This document shows positions 44,901 to 56,711 of a DNA stretch of 64,000 nt, piece after piece. How positions within the stretch are numbered: the first letter of the stretch is position 1; each line of letters begins with the position of its first letter. The position numbers and the translations under genes were made by a program. The notes below the pieces were generated by a model, which searched no databases, was not told the origin of the DNA, and saw only the letters and a list, made by a program, of their open reading frames with translations. Origin of the DNA: Takakia lepidozioides (taxonomy: Eukaryota; Streptophyta; Takakiopsida; Takakiales; Takakiaceae); assembly GCA_030704615.1 (NCBI GenBank), contig CM060732.1, positions 63,159,053-63,223,052 of the forward strand. Direction: 5' to 3'.

Positions 44901-46025
44901 GAGGATTTGGAAATGATTCAGTTCGATATAAAAACCGCTTTCCTGCATGGAGAGTTACAGGAGGAGATATATATGGATCAGCCCAGAGGCTATGTGAAGC
45001 CAGGAGAAGAAAAGAAAGTTTGTAGATTATTAAAAAGTTTATATGGACTTCGTCAAGCATCGAGGGCATGAAACACGAGGTTCAATGATTTTCTGGTCAA
45101 ATATGACCTGCAACCCAGCGCAGCAGACCCCTGTGTGTATTTTCGCAACTCAGCGCCAAAGTTATTCACCACCATTTTTGTGGATGACGGGTTGCTCGGA
45201 GAGCAAAGAAATACTGGATGGTATGATCAGTTTTCTTAACAAGGAATTTGAAGTTAAAGCTGGAAGCGCCGAATGCTATGTTGGCCTTCACATTGAAAGA
45301 AACAGGGGATTGCCATAGACCAACACCGATACGTGATGTTCATAATCTGGAAATTTGGATTTGGGGATGCACATACAGTGAGTACACCTGCATATCCCAA
45401 TGTGCAGTTGCATCTACCAAGAGGTGAAGATGAAGAAGATGAACATGAGTTTCTTTACCAATAGACAGTTGGGAGCTTGATGTTCGCCATGGTTGGCACA
45501 CGGCCAGACATTGCATATGCGGTCAGCACTGTGGCCAAGTATTCACAGAATCCCAAACGAATTCATTGCACAGCTGTAAAGAGGATATTCAAATATCTCA
45601 GGGGGACAACAGACTATCGTCTGAGCTACTCACGTTGCAAGAATTCAAACACTCTTACGGCTTTTGCTGATGCTGACTATGCAGGGGACTTGGACGATCG
45701 ACGATCTAGAAGTGGGAGCGTCACATTACTCAATCAAGCAGCTGTTACGTGGGTGAGCAGAAAACAAATGTGCACAACAAGTTCCACGACAGAGTCAGAG
45801 TACATAGCAGCCTGTTTAACTGCGAAGGAGACAATCTGGTTACGAAGGTTGCTGTCTGATCTTGGGCACACACAGAATGACCCTACTCCCTTATATTCAG
45901 ACAATCAAAGTGCAATCCGATTGGTCTTGAATCCGGAGTTTCATCGAAGAACAAAGCACATTGATGTGCAATATCATATGCTGCGGTTTTTTGTGCACAC
46001 ATTGGCTATTCATTTTGTTTCGTAG
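41904..46025 (+). pseudogene. Copia Gag-Pol polyprotein, interrupted
   Basis: Gag starts at ATG 41904 (IERFSGENFSLWKFQMMILL), with a CCHC knuckle CNTCGEVGHWEREC. The protease has WYSDSAASEHMT (Asp-Ser-Ala for the usual Asp-Ser-Gly). Integrase has WHDRLGHIS..CEGC, FYHADVC, LRNDRGGEF and SPEQNGIIER. RT has KARLVAKGYSQEYGIDF, ETFAPVAKFDSIR, FDIKTAFLHGELQEEIYM and FVDDGLL. RNase H has GTRPDIAYAVSTVAKY, AFADADYAGD, TTESEYIA, YSDNQSAI and KHIDVQYH. One frame runs through with TGA stops at 43035, 43737, 44505 and 45069. A frameshift follows the VDD box near 45195, returning near 45310, and a TAG lies near 45463. Gag to protease is open for 377 codons. Confidence 0.92.
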
Positions 46026-46065
46026 GATATTTTTCTCTTGCCATGGAATAACCAGTGAGTGGAAG

Positions 46066-46485
46066 TGTTGTTTTTTCTGGTTGAAATCGCAGTGTGACCA
46101 TGTTACTACAAGTCATCAAGAGTTACGAGTTACACTGATTTATTCCATGACGGAATATCTAAGTCAGAGGCCAATTAGGTTACACTAGGATTTAACGGAG
46201 ACATGCAGTTGGCCAAGGTGTTGCTACTGCGTACTATTTACGGATGGATAGTGACAGCATTATTTTGAATTACTAGACTCCCACCAGCGCCGAGCAATCG
46301 TTACTACGAATAGTATTTAGGCTTACTACAGAGAGTCTTTGAGTTGCTGAAAACTTCTTTGTATGTTGATGCCTTATGGTGGAATTGCAGTAGTGTAAAG
46401 TGCTATGATACCATCGTGTGTTTTGATTGCCTGAATCTTTGAATTGCTGTTCTAGATAGTATTGTGTGCTTTGAGTTTTTCAACA
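46066..46485 (+). repeat. Copia 3' LTR
   Basis: It is preceded by a weak purine-rich stretch (GTGAGTGGAAG) and followed by the target duplication ATATG. Confidence 0.95.
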
Positions 46486-46670
46486 ATATGTCATGAGCTA
46501 TTTGAAGTGGGTTTTATATAGCTTCCTGTTGTACCTAAATTAAATTTACCATGTATCTGGGGATTGCTCCACAACTCAATCCATCTGCCAAATAATGACA
46601 ACTGGTAGACAAATTTTTAAATCAAACGGGCCGTTTCTTAATTACACTGCTGGGCGATGACTAGTATCTC

Positions 46671-46910
46671 TTAAAGATATTGACAATATTTAGTGCCACC
46701 AGCAGTGTGTGCTTCATCAACAATCACCAACTGGCAACTTTCCACTCTAACAGTACAGCAGTCGAAGGCCCAAACTACTCCGGTCCATATATCTTGAGCG
46801 CGGCACACCACCAACTCATTACAGTAGTCCTTCATAGTACTCTTTGACAATAACCAGGACACTTTTGGGAGGATCCAGTAGGTCAAATGCAGGGAGAAAA
46901 CCACTCTCAC
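46671..46910 (-). other. Unrecognised coding remnant with DEAH-like word
   Basis: An 80-codon minus-strand stretch includes VCRAQDIWTGVVWAFDCCTV and VESCQLVIVDEAHTAGG. The word VIVDEAH resembles helicase Walker B motifs, but nothing around it supports a helicase. It may be a fragment of a decayed transposon or gene. Confidence 0.2.
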
Positions 46911-46975
46911 GTTGCTTATCTTTTAAGGGCTTTTCATCACACGAAATAAAAGTGAAATTCAGTAGGATATTATCA

Positions 46976-47385
46976 CAGTTGGTTGATTCTATTACTACTT
47001 TAATTCACAAGAATTCCAGCCTTGGGAATTAACTGGCCAGTCTTGGCCAGGAGCCCGACTGACCACTCAATTTTGCGTCCTTTTGAACCCAGCACAAGTC
47101 ACTGGAAAGGTTATCAACTTTTAAATAGCAACTCTGCTCTAATTCAGTATCCTCCTTGCAGTAATCTGCCCGGGCGATACAAAACGATAATGCAGAAAGA
47201 TTGTGTACGGTTCAACTACCAAAGGCTCTGGAGCTCCAAAACTACTGGCAAAGGTTCCTAGTTCCTACCTGCAGAACGATGGAACTTCGGTGGTCCGTGA
47301 TGGATCGTAAAACACTGTGTGGGCCAGCTACACAGTTGGAGCTGCTGATGTCATAGCAATGGCTCAGGGATCTGTACTTGAAGCT
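46976..47385 (+). pseudogene. GNA-type lectin pseudogene
   Basis: This is a broken copy of the lectin at 56712-57242. Matching blocks are TTGATTCTATTACTACTTT, CCAGTCTTGGCCAGGAGCC, TTTTGAACCCAGCAC and CTCTGGAGCTCCAAAACT. The copy lacks an equivalent ATG, has several indels, has lost part of the first mannose-binding motif, and has stops such as the TAG after GGTTCC near 47258. It lies just downstream of the copia element. Confidence 0.85.
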
Positions 47386-47604
47386 TTTATAATGTGTAAG
47401 TGTTGGTCAGCTGATCGACCTATCCTTCATGACTTTGAGTTTGTAGATATAGTTATACGACTTTGAGACTATGACCATTTTTGTTTTTCAAAAAAATACT
47501 AAAAGAAAAGATGGCCGGTATTCATGAAAATTATTTATAGGGCAATTGTATGATTTATAGGTTGTCAGATATTTTACATATTATTACTTGATGTAGAGGA
47601 AGGA

Positions 47605-47640
47605 CCACAGATAGCCACAGATAGCCACAGATAGCCACGG
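47605..47640. repeat. 10-bp tandem repeat (CCACAGATAG, three to four copies)
   Basis: The unit ATAGCCACAG is repeated head to tail. The surrounding region 47386-48117 has no recognised gene. Confidence 0.85.
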
Positions 47641-48117
47641 ATTCAACTACGTAATTAGCCAAGGACTCACTTAGAATGGAGTGTGGGCTGGATGGGACAC
47701 CGCCCCTCTTACTATCGTTACTGCTGGTGTAAGAGGGGGAGCACATTGCCACAACACTCACGTTCTCAAAGAAAACCTCAAACTTTCGTTAAAATACACC
47801 AACCCACTCCTAGGCACCCTACACTACACATCTATTATGTCACTTACAGCCTTCATCCTCAACAAAAGAAAGATCGAAAGTGGCCAGCTTGCCACTAGTA
47901 ACTGGTTTTGGTTCTGATAGAGCCCACCCCCCAAAGGGGGCAGTACCTGCAAAGGGAAGAGGCTCTTATTTACGCAAGCTACTAGGCTGTTCTCACACAG
48001 GTACGTCCTACCCTCATAGCCGCCCCCGACTTGCTTTTGATCGGCCCAAGACCTACCTAGGTGGGTTTGCCTATGCAGCTTTGGCCAGGCCCATCATACG
48101 CACACTAGGGTGACAAT

Positions 48118-49626
48118 CAATGTTGTATTGGTATTGGTATTGGTGTTCAACCCGGGTATCAATAATGGGTATCAACCAGTGTTGTGCGGGTCCGGGTTTT
48201 GAAGGCGGGTATCCGGCGGGTTAGGATCCGGGTTACCCGCACCCGCACCCGGACCGGGGCTATCACAAAAAACCCGGACTCTGACCCAGGTTCATATTAG
48301 AAATGAACCCGGAACCGGACCCGCTGCCATTAAACCCGCTACCCGCGAGCCAATGTAGCGGGTCTGGGTCTTAATTTTAGATGGGCCATGCAGGGTCCAC
48401 CTTAGATCGGGTAGGTTTTGTCATATGTGTGGAGGGGACGAGTAGCAATAGGCCACTCCAGCAGCAGCCAGCCCATAATTTACACCTCCCAAAGGAGGCG
48501 TCTTATAATATTATTAGGCCAGATCCCACACATCCATGCTATAGTGATCTATCCTTGAGGCATATTACTATTCTTAACATGTTTAAAGAATTGATATTGA
48601 AAAAAGAAAATGGAACTCAAACTTCTATTTTAATTCTTGTGTTAAATGAGCAATACATATTCATGGTATATTTTGAAGGAATGTCTCTTAAAATAAAATT
48701 CATTATTAGGATTTAAAGTTTTTTCCAGCCAAAAATAATTTTATCCCTAATTAATCTTATTTTTCTAATTTGTTTAATCAATTAATTAGGACCCGGATCC
48801 GAACCCGTGAACCCGCTAATATTTCCCAACAACTACCCGGACCCTAACCCGAGTCCGTGTTGACATACCCGGACACGGATTTTCCAAATTTCAAAACCCG
48901 GATCCGGACCCGGACTTGGCTCCAGAAAAAAACCCGGACCCGGACCCGGCGGGTTCCTTAAAAAGGCAGGACCCGCACAACACTGGTATCAACCTACCTA
49001 CCAGTCGAGTAGGTCTGGTGGCAATACCTAGGTTCGACCCGAGTCACCCTAATATCACTCCAAGCTCTACCATGTTGATACAGACAACAGGCTTGCATTC
49101 TTCCTGCGATACCAGTATTGAGACATAGATTGGCCCAAGAAAATTAGTGAATCCAGGGTAGGGTTTTTCACATTATGACGCTAGGTTTTTTCACATGATC
49201 TTCTATGGTGGCTCCATAGAAGATCAGATTTAGGCCTTTCTACTAATCAGATTAGCATACTCTAACTTTCTGCAACTACAACAATGTATTGGCATATGTC
49301 TATGAATTCAAATTGTCTCTTTTGGGACAAATTTCCTTGCATTCAAGCTTTGTATGTATGTTTTTGTTTGTATACTCAAGTTGTATGTTTGTGATTTGGC
49401 TTGTCCTTCTCTCTTGTGCGGTGCATGTTTCTGTTTTGGTTTGGCTTTCAGGTTTTGTATGATGGGTGCAAAAACTATTGATACCCGGGTTGATATACCC
49501 CTGGTACTGCAAAAAATTACCCCCCATTATTGATACCATACTTAGGTTGATACCCTGGTTCTAATTTCACAAAGCAAGACCCAGACCGGACTGGTACATT
49601 AAAAATTCAATACCAGTACACCACTG
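48118..49626. mobile_element. Older hAT-like non-autonomous element (hosts a nested element)
   Basis: The ends are CAATGTTGTATTGGTATTGG on the left and the complement of CAATACCAGTACACCACTG on the right. Flanking octamers GTGACAAT (48110-48117) and GTTACGAT (49627-49634) agree at six of eight bases, fitting a decayed 8-bp target duplication. GGGTATCAA-type words recur near both ends. No transposase is encoded. Confidence 0.55.
48177..48985. mobile_element. hAT-like non-autonomous element, perfect 8-bp target duplication
   Basis: The terminal inverted repeat is CAGTGTTGTGCGGGTCC, perfect over 17 bp at both ends. GTATCAAC flanks both sides (48169-48176 and 48986-48993). Subterminal regions are packed with ACCCGG/CCGGACCC words and the centre is AT-rich. 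It is inserted within the element at 48118-49626. Confidence 0.85.
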
Positions 49627-49683
49627 GTTACGATCTCCCAAGGCCCGCCAAAGATCCTACACAACCGGGTTAGAGGTGTGGAC

Positions 49684-50146
49684 CAGTGTTGGGCGGTTCT
49701 TAGTTTTTTTTAATATCCGCCGGGTCCGGATACTTGACAGATTAGCGAATGATATATCCTGTGGATCTGGATATTAGAATAATCTGCATTTCTAATATCC
49801 GTCCGGATATTCATATTATAATATCCGGCGGTTATAGAGTAATCCGGATATATGAATTATAAAAACAATATTTCTTAATCATTACAATTCTAATAAAGAT
49901 ATTAATTAATTATGAATATTCTATTTTATTTTCTTAACCCTTCTTATATCCGGTTGAGATCCGGTGTTTTGGCTAAATATCCGGATACAATCTGGTTAAT
50001 AATCCTTTTTATATCCGACGGGTAGGATCCTATCCAGATCCTCTGTTTTATGTATCAGCCGGATATAAATAATAGTCGGATATCAAATAGCTGCTAGATC
50101 CGGATCCGGATCCACTGGTATCCAGATCATTATCTGCCCAACACTG
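49684..50146. mobile_element. hAT-like non-autonomous element, 463 bp, perfect 8-bp target duplication
   Basis: The ends are CAGTGTTGGGC and GCCCAACACTG, flanked by GTGTGGAC at 49676-49683 and 50147-50154. Internally it has repeated GGATATCCG/TATCCGG words. The terminal CAGTGTTG-GC is shared with the element at 48177, so both may use the same transposase source. Confidence 0.85.
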
Positions 50147-52660
50147 GTGTGGACAAACCCGAGTTGGTGATGGCTAGTGAATGATGGTAGGGTCATAGAT
50201 ACTATTGTTGAGCGACATCGATTTTCAAATGAATGAGGGTTTAGGGGTTTGGTGGTGGCCGCGCCGGTGGATTGGCCAATTCAAGTATTAAATTTTTTTG
50301 TGCAATGATCAATAACATCATTGAAGGAAATGAAGATCAACTCATTGAGAGTTTTAGACTTTTTGAGAAGGAAATTTGAGATGCACTCTATGAATGCACA
50401 TAATGAGTTTGATTCACTTATTTATGTATTATGGCTTATGTTTAAAACTTTGAAGTTTGAACTAGATAGTTGCATTGATTTTTTAATTTAAGCGGGTTTT
50501 TTTTTCTAGATGAACTTAACCCATTCAAACCAGAAGTTGGAGTCGTATATATCGTGACATGCCTTTACAAATGATTGGCAAGCTTCTATAAGAACAAGCC
50601 CTTTATATCCATGTCCGGCAAGGAAAAAATGAGTACAAATAATGCATGAATGCTGGACAACAAAAATCTATGACGTGTTGCTTGCAGATGTTGACAAGAG
50701 AAATTTGAGATTCCATCTTTTTCATTTGCCGGAATTGCCATTATTGGTTTCCTGGATTTTGAAGTTCAAACTTCTTCTTGCATTGCCAACTCCAGCTGCA
50801 ACATAAGCTTATGCATTACTGACATGGTGCATGTACTAACATGTCGACATGGTTCTACTCTTAAGCGCAAATTATAATACATGCAACATCAGACAACTCA
50901 CCAGTACATGAAAAAAAAAAAAACCAACATAGTCCAAAGTGATCTCCACATCTCTTCTCTGTTTGTTGTGTTGTTAGGGAGCCTTGAGCTACAAATATTT
51001 TTTGAATCTCAAACCTCCTTCCTCTTCCATTGGGAATTAAACCAAATATTCTTTTACCATAGATTGTCTCTTTTGTTTGGAATTGGAAAAATCGTTATTT
51101 TAGAAAACCATTAAATTTTATATTAATTGAAATAACTATCCATACTCGGAAACTATTCATACCCTCATGGTATATTTTGGCATACATATCCTTACCCGGA
51201 GGTTATATGGAAATCTGAAAAGCTAATTTATCTATTCCCGGAGGGTAAATAAATTTGTAAGATTTCAATTTATTCAGACCCGGAGGATAAATGATTTGAC
51301 AAAATTAGTTTACTTATAATACCCTACGGATATATTGAAATACCCACCCAACACTGTTCTAAACAAGAATCAACATAAGCAAGATTTGGAGGTATGGACA
51401 AGGTTTGGAGTGCAGCTGCCTCTCTCCTATATACTACGTACCTTACTTACTTAGCACAAAAAAATCTAAACCCTTCCACTTACTTATAAAGTGCGCGATT
51501 CAGAAGAGGGGTCTGACAATGCCGTGGCTGCGTATCCACAAAGGATGCATATGAAAATGTATTTTTTACTATTCATAAATATTTGTCTCGTAGTCAAATT
51601 TGAAGCATATAATTCTGGTTTCGAATTGTGGAATTATATTTGCAAGTGTTGCAAAATCTGATTTCTATTGAAGGTGTCATGTATCGCTCACAAGGTATGC
51701 AGAGTGGTGGAGATGTGGCAAGAAGTAGACGTCGTCTTATCTTCTTGGAATCTAAGAATACCAATGCATCCTCGGAGGATGTCCCCGAAGTCCAAGTATT
51801 TAAAGGTATTATATATATATGTCTATATTGAATCCATTAGCTTAATTCTAACTTTGGAATGGTTGTTTATAGAGGACGACCGACAAAAGTTGAATGTGGA
51901 GCAGGTGAATATGAATGCTTAGAAACAAATGCTACTTCAAAAGCTGAAGAACGTTACAGATAAGCAAATGAGGCTGATCACAGATCACTGATTTACGCTA
52001 GAATGTGCGTCTTGTTATGGAAGTTGCAATAAAACTCCATAAATTTGTTGATTAGCAGGACATCAAGATAATTTCCTTCATAGTCTTTCATTCAATTTGG
52101 TTGAGCGATTTCATTTTTATATTTAGAAATCACTAGATTATCAAACTAACAAATCTCATTTGTTTAATAGAGCAGCACAAAATGAAAAGACATAGCTCGA
52201 AGTTTGATACTTGGATTTTGAGCAACTAGCTCCATATATCCATAATATGTAATCAGAGACGAAATCATGCGCGCCTTCAACATAGATTTGACAGATGCAA
52301 GCGTTAAGAAGTTTACTGAGTGAGGAAATCAAACGGATACAAAGTTTGGTTTGAAAAAACCAATCTTTCACTATTTGTGAGATCATAAGGGAAAAATCAC
52401 TGGAAACTTGCACTCATCATCTTGCTATTGCAAAACCAAGATGAGGCTATGTTGCATCTTTTGTCACAAATGACAGATGAAGTTGAATCCTGATTTCACG
52501 GACCATTTGTGGCGTGTTGATTGAGACGATCATTTTGAATCAGTTGCAGTGTATGCGGTCCCTAATCATGAAAGGATCGATCCTCTATAGTCTCCTGCCC
52601 CCTTCTTGACGACTTGGTGAAGAACCTCGGTAATATTCATTCAAACACGACTTAGACGAA

Positions 52661-53014
52661 CTATAAACCCTTCTGTCGCTTTGTCAGAAGCCTTCCGGCC
52701 GACCACGTTGAAGGCCCATGTCGATCGAAGGGAACCACATTCTTGTTGTCTATTTCTCCAAAAAGATTAATCAAATTCCATACCGGCACAAACCGTGGCC
52801 CAATAAAAGACTTGTGCTCGATGTTGTGAACTGCGTGCAGGTAGAGCTTGTCCACATTATCAACCTCACGATTAAGCACCTCAATGTAGCTTTGAGGAGC
52901 TCTATCGGAAATCCAAACGACATCAATGGTAGATTCAATGTGATTCCAAGAGGGAATATCATCCTCATAAATGTCACCACATAAGTAAATACTAAAATAA
53001 TTGTTTATTTCCAT
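52661..53014 (-). other. Unrecognised open stretch, possibly a transposon fragment
   Basis: There are 117 codons without a stop, containing DDIPSWNHIESTIDVVWISD, EVDNVDKLYLHAVHNIEH and KSFIGPRFVPVWNLINLFG. The composition looks protein-like, but I cannot assign a family, and no neighbouring exon is evident. Confidence 0.3.
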
Positions 53015-53850
53015 TTATAAATATATTCATCAGTTCATCACATAGGTTTGTTCAAACAATCTTAATGCATAAGTTGTACCTCATAACCTTCTTGGATTAT
53101 CACACACGAAGTCAAACAATAATGAAAACATAAATTGCTCATTTCCAAATGGATTGATCTTAGTGGTTCATATGCACAATATACACTGTACATACCCATA
53201 TATTTGATCTCAGTCACATTAATCAGATCTAAAGACTATGAATTCACATAAACTAGATCATTGCATGAAATTCACCTAAAAATTAATTATTTCAGCGGTT
53301 CCAAGATTGTACTCTAACACTCGTGAAATATCTGTAGCTTTTGATGGTGTGAAGAAATATTGGATACTGATACTATAGGCAATATTGCTAACAACACGTG
53401 TCCCTCTTCTTGTGGTCTCAACTCACAAGCTATGATCAGTGATAGCCTGTCTGGCTGTTAGTAGTGCATTTTGGGGCTTGGAGTGGCTAGGTGGTAAAGT
53501 CACAACAACAATAACATGAACACAGCAAGCTTAAGGCAACAGAATTTGAATGTGAACATTGAGACCAAAGTAATTTTCATGCCAATTGTTTCTCTCACAT
53601 ACAGAGTTTGATACTATGAGCATGAGTTTGATCTAAACAAAGAGACTCTTCCCGTCGAAGCCAACATCTACAGATAAGAGTTACTTCACATTTCATACAT
53701 GGGTCTTCTCCTAGCTGATGTCAGTTGGACAACATTCCACCAATACACAACTTGCCTTACTTAATTGAAAATTCAAAGGATATACTGTCACATTTCCATT
53801 GTTTGACAAAGATGTTATATCACTATACAATATTAACCCCTAAATGCCAG

Positions 53851-53871
53851 ACCGACCCAAATTGGGTCGGT
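53851..53871. repeat. 21-bp near-perfect palindrome
   Basis: The left arm ACCGACCCAA, one central base, and the right arm TTGGGTCGGT form it. It could form a hairpin; its role is unknown. Confidence 0.8.
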
Positions 53872-54681
53872 ACCTTTATTGCGAAGACGGTATCTTTTGC
53901 GGATGAAGTCCGATGAACCTGCAGCCTCAACGAATAAGATGCCTTTGGAAGACATGTGTCCAAAGCACTAATGCGTGTAAGGCACTAATGCGTGCCCACA
54001 TACAATAATAATTCAGTAGGCCAAAAAATGACATATATTGCATGTGGGTCAGCCATTTGCATGGTTGTGAGGCGGCCACGGCAGTTGACCGTGGTATGTG
54101 GTAGTCGGAAACGGGTAGGTGGTTGCCTGAATTGGCATTCAGTATAATTCTTGGTACTCTGTAAATCTCAGCAGTTTGCTTGATATTTTCATTGAATTTT
54201 TTGGCAGCCATGTTTGTATGTTTGACTTTCATAAGTTGACTTATGGAATTGGAATTCTATAGAGATGTGTATACCTCAGGATCAAAAATATATGGTTTCA
54301 TTGAAAACCAGGATTTTCACCCCTCCCATTGCACATACAAAAGATCCCCTCAATCATTTTCGAGGTGACCTCTAAATTTTGGAGGCAGTATCATATAGTA
54401 CATTCCTAACAACTACATCTGAATGCAAGGCTTTCAAAATTGTGGGAACATCCCAAAGATACATGGTCAAACCTGTAAATTTTGGGAGGACTCTAAAGTG
54501 TGAGCTTGAGCCCCCGTGAGCCTGACTATGAGGGCCTAATTCCACGGAAGACAAACCCATAACCGCTGAAATAGGCCTCACATATGGGATGACAACACCA
54601 ATTGAAATAGAGAACAGAACCCAAATTGCAACACTGAATGACGTAAAATTGCAGACGTTGACGACCGTAATGTAAGACGTG

Positions 54682-54721
54682 TTTTTTTTTGTTTTTTTGT
54701 TTTTTTGTTTTTTTGTTTTTT
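54682..54721. repeat. (T7G)n microsatellite
   Basis: Runs of seven to nine T are separated by single G. Copies of a GACGACCG(T/C)AAT word lie on each side. Confidence 0.9.
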
Positions 54722-56200
54722 GCGATAGTCATGCAGAAATGCGGACGACTGCAACTCAGGATGGCTCCCATCACCAAAACGTTAAAAATAATTAAAAAAA
54801 AATAAAAAAAATCCAAAAATATATAGTTGTTGACGACCGCAATTTAGGACGGCTCCTATCCCAACAAAATAACTAGATAAGTAAAACACATTGTTGGGGG
54901 AGCCGTTTTTGACTGGACGTGATATATTCATGATATATTCAAACTTGAATTTCACATCATTTATGCTTGCAAACCAGAACTCATCACATGTATGTATAAT
55001 GTATATGGGGCCGATGTTAAAATTAATCTTTGTATGCAAGAAATGGCTCGTATAGAATTGGTTAATGCACCCTAGTGGGGAAGTTAGGGCAATTCGCACA
55101 ATTCGAGCAATTTCAACATAAAATGATGATGATGCAACCCTATTCATGCTCCATGCTTGACTTTTCAATCGTCTCTAGAATATACTTAGATTCACTTGAT
55201 CGTATTGGTAGCCGTCGTACTTAAATTAACATAGAAAATTAGATTACTTTCAAATTAAGTTTGCAGGACGGGCCGTTGTCCCAGTTTGGTTTTTTCAAGA
55301 AAAGGCTCAAGGCCCATTTATCTTTTTTTGGAATTATTTGACATTTTTTATTGGCCCATAGGTCTCATGGCTCAGAACAGTTTTTCCTCAAGGATCTTAA
55401 TCCGCTAGGTAGTGGTATCTAGAAGTGTGCTTTTAAGCAGTGTACACTGTTGAAAGGGTCCGTTGTCACAAAAATTACATGAGCATAATAGCAAATGAAG
55501 CAACAATCACTTGTGCAAAGTACATAATTTTCCAATCACGGATGTATTATATATGAATTACCAAAGTCAAAGTACATATTCTCCCACTTCTGCTTAGTAG
55601 GTCCCTCCTGTAATGCCATGTATTCTTCCCTGATATGCGCATTAAGGTGCCTTGAGTGCACCTACACCTTTTCCAAAAAAGTACCAAAACGAGATCATGT
55701 GTGGCCCAGAAGTACTTGTCTCCCAACACAAAATTTGGCGCATCTATCTATGAAAGGACCGAGGACTTTCCTTGCATGGATCGTGGATGACGATCTGTGC
55801 AAAATCTGACCATACCTGTACCAAGTAGGACCCCTAAGTCTGCCATGAGTTGACCTATAACTGCTCAAACATGGCCATCTCAGAACCCTAAACTAGCCTA
55901 CCCCCTGGACAAAGCTGGAAGACTCTAAGGCTCCCTCATTTCCATTCTTCCGCCATCCCTTGGACAGCTGAAGCATGATAAAATGTATGCACTGCAGCAG
56001 TATATAAAGTGAACTATGCATCCCATTTGTATTCATGTCTGGCTGCTATATTAACTGGCCATCATTTGTCCCAAAACACTCGCCTCCACTTTCAACAACG
56101 AATGAGGAATTTGAAATGAGAATCACTGGCGGCTTTGTAATTAGCTTCACTAATCCACCATTAAATAAGCCCTTGTATTCCCAAAACACCCCATATCCTA

Positions 56201-56268
56201 CCTAATCCAAAGCAATAATTAACCTTGAACTGTCCCTAATCCAAAGCAATAATTAACCTTGAACTGTC
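56201..56268. repeat. Perfect 34-bp tandem duplication
   Basis: Two identical units, beginning CCTAATCCAAAGC and ending CTTGAACTGTC, lie head to tail about 440 bp upstream of the lectin start codon. Confidence 0.95.
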
Positions 56269-56711
56269 TCCATTGCAGAAATGCGCAGTACTGGGATGAA
56301 AACGGTGACTTCATTCATCAGAATAGGGGACAGAATAAGGCAACGCACACTTCTAGATGCCACTAATTGTGCCGGCAATGTGGATGGGGTCATTTGTAGG
56401 GTCAATAGGCGCCACTGTCATTATTACAAAAATATCATAGATATTTTTCCTTTTCTTTTTAGAGTTTTAGGTGTTTATTGTTGTCTTACATTTGAGGACA
56501 AGGGTATAATGGAGTTTTGTGGATAAATAGGCGTAGAGTTATGAGAAAGACTGGAAAGGGTGGCGCAGCTGCCACATTTGTTCACACACGTTAGAATATC
56601 CTTGAAGGAATTCTATGTATAAGCAAGGTGATGAGGGAGGTTGTAGTAATTTGATGGTCACTTTGGCTCTCACAAGAAGTCCTCCACAACGTTGCTGCAT
56701 ATGAAAAGAAC

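Larger units (their letters stand above)
41348..46485 (+). mobile_element. Ty1/copia retrotransposon with 420-bp LTRs and ATATG target duplication
   Basis: The LTRs at 41348-41767 and 46066-46485 are equal in length, begin TGTTG and end CAACA. I count about eight mismatches between them, close to 98 percent identity. ATATG flanks both ends (41343-41347 and 46486-46490). The internal region encodes gag, protease, integrase, RT and RNase H in the copia order on the plus strand. Four TGA stops, one TAG and two frameshifts make this copy unable to make the full polyprotein. Confidence 0.95.
50155..56200. other. AT-rich region without recognised gene
   Basis: No intact gene is supported. Items seen: a hAT-like right end CCCAACACTG at about 51345-51354 after GGTAAATA/CCCGGAGG words (left end not found); a minus-strand 117-codon stretch at 53014-52661; a small palindrome at 53851-53871; a T/G-rich microsatellite at 54682-54721 within reiterated GACGACCGCAAT-type words (54650-54860). 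Confidence 0.5.

Noticed and set aside
46671-46910. DEAD/DEAH helicase gene
   Set aside because: Only the word VIVDEAH is present; no Walker A, SAT or other helicase motifs are nearby.
54650-54860. CACTA-like subterminal region
   Set aside because: GACGACCG words recur around a (T7G)n tract, but no CACTA terminus or target duplication could be found.
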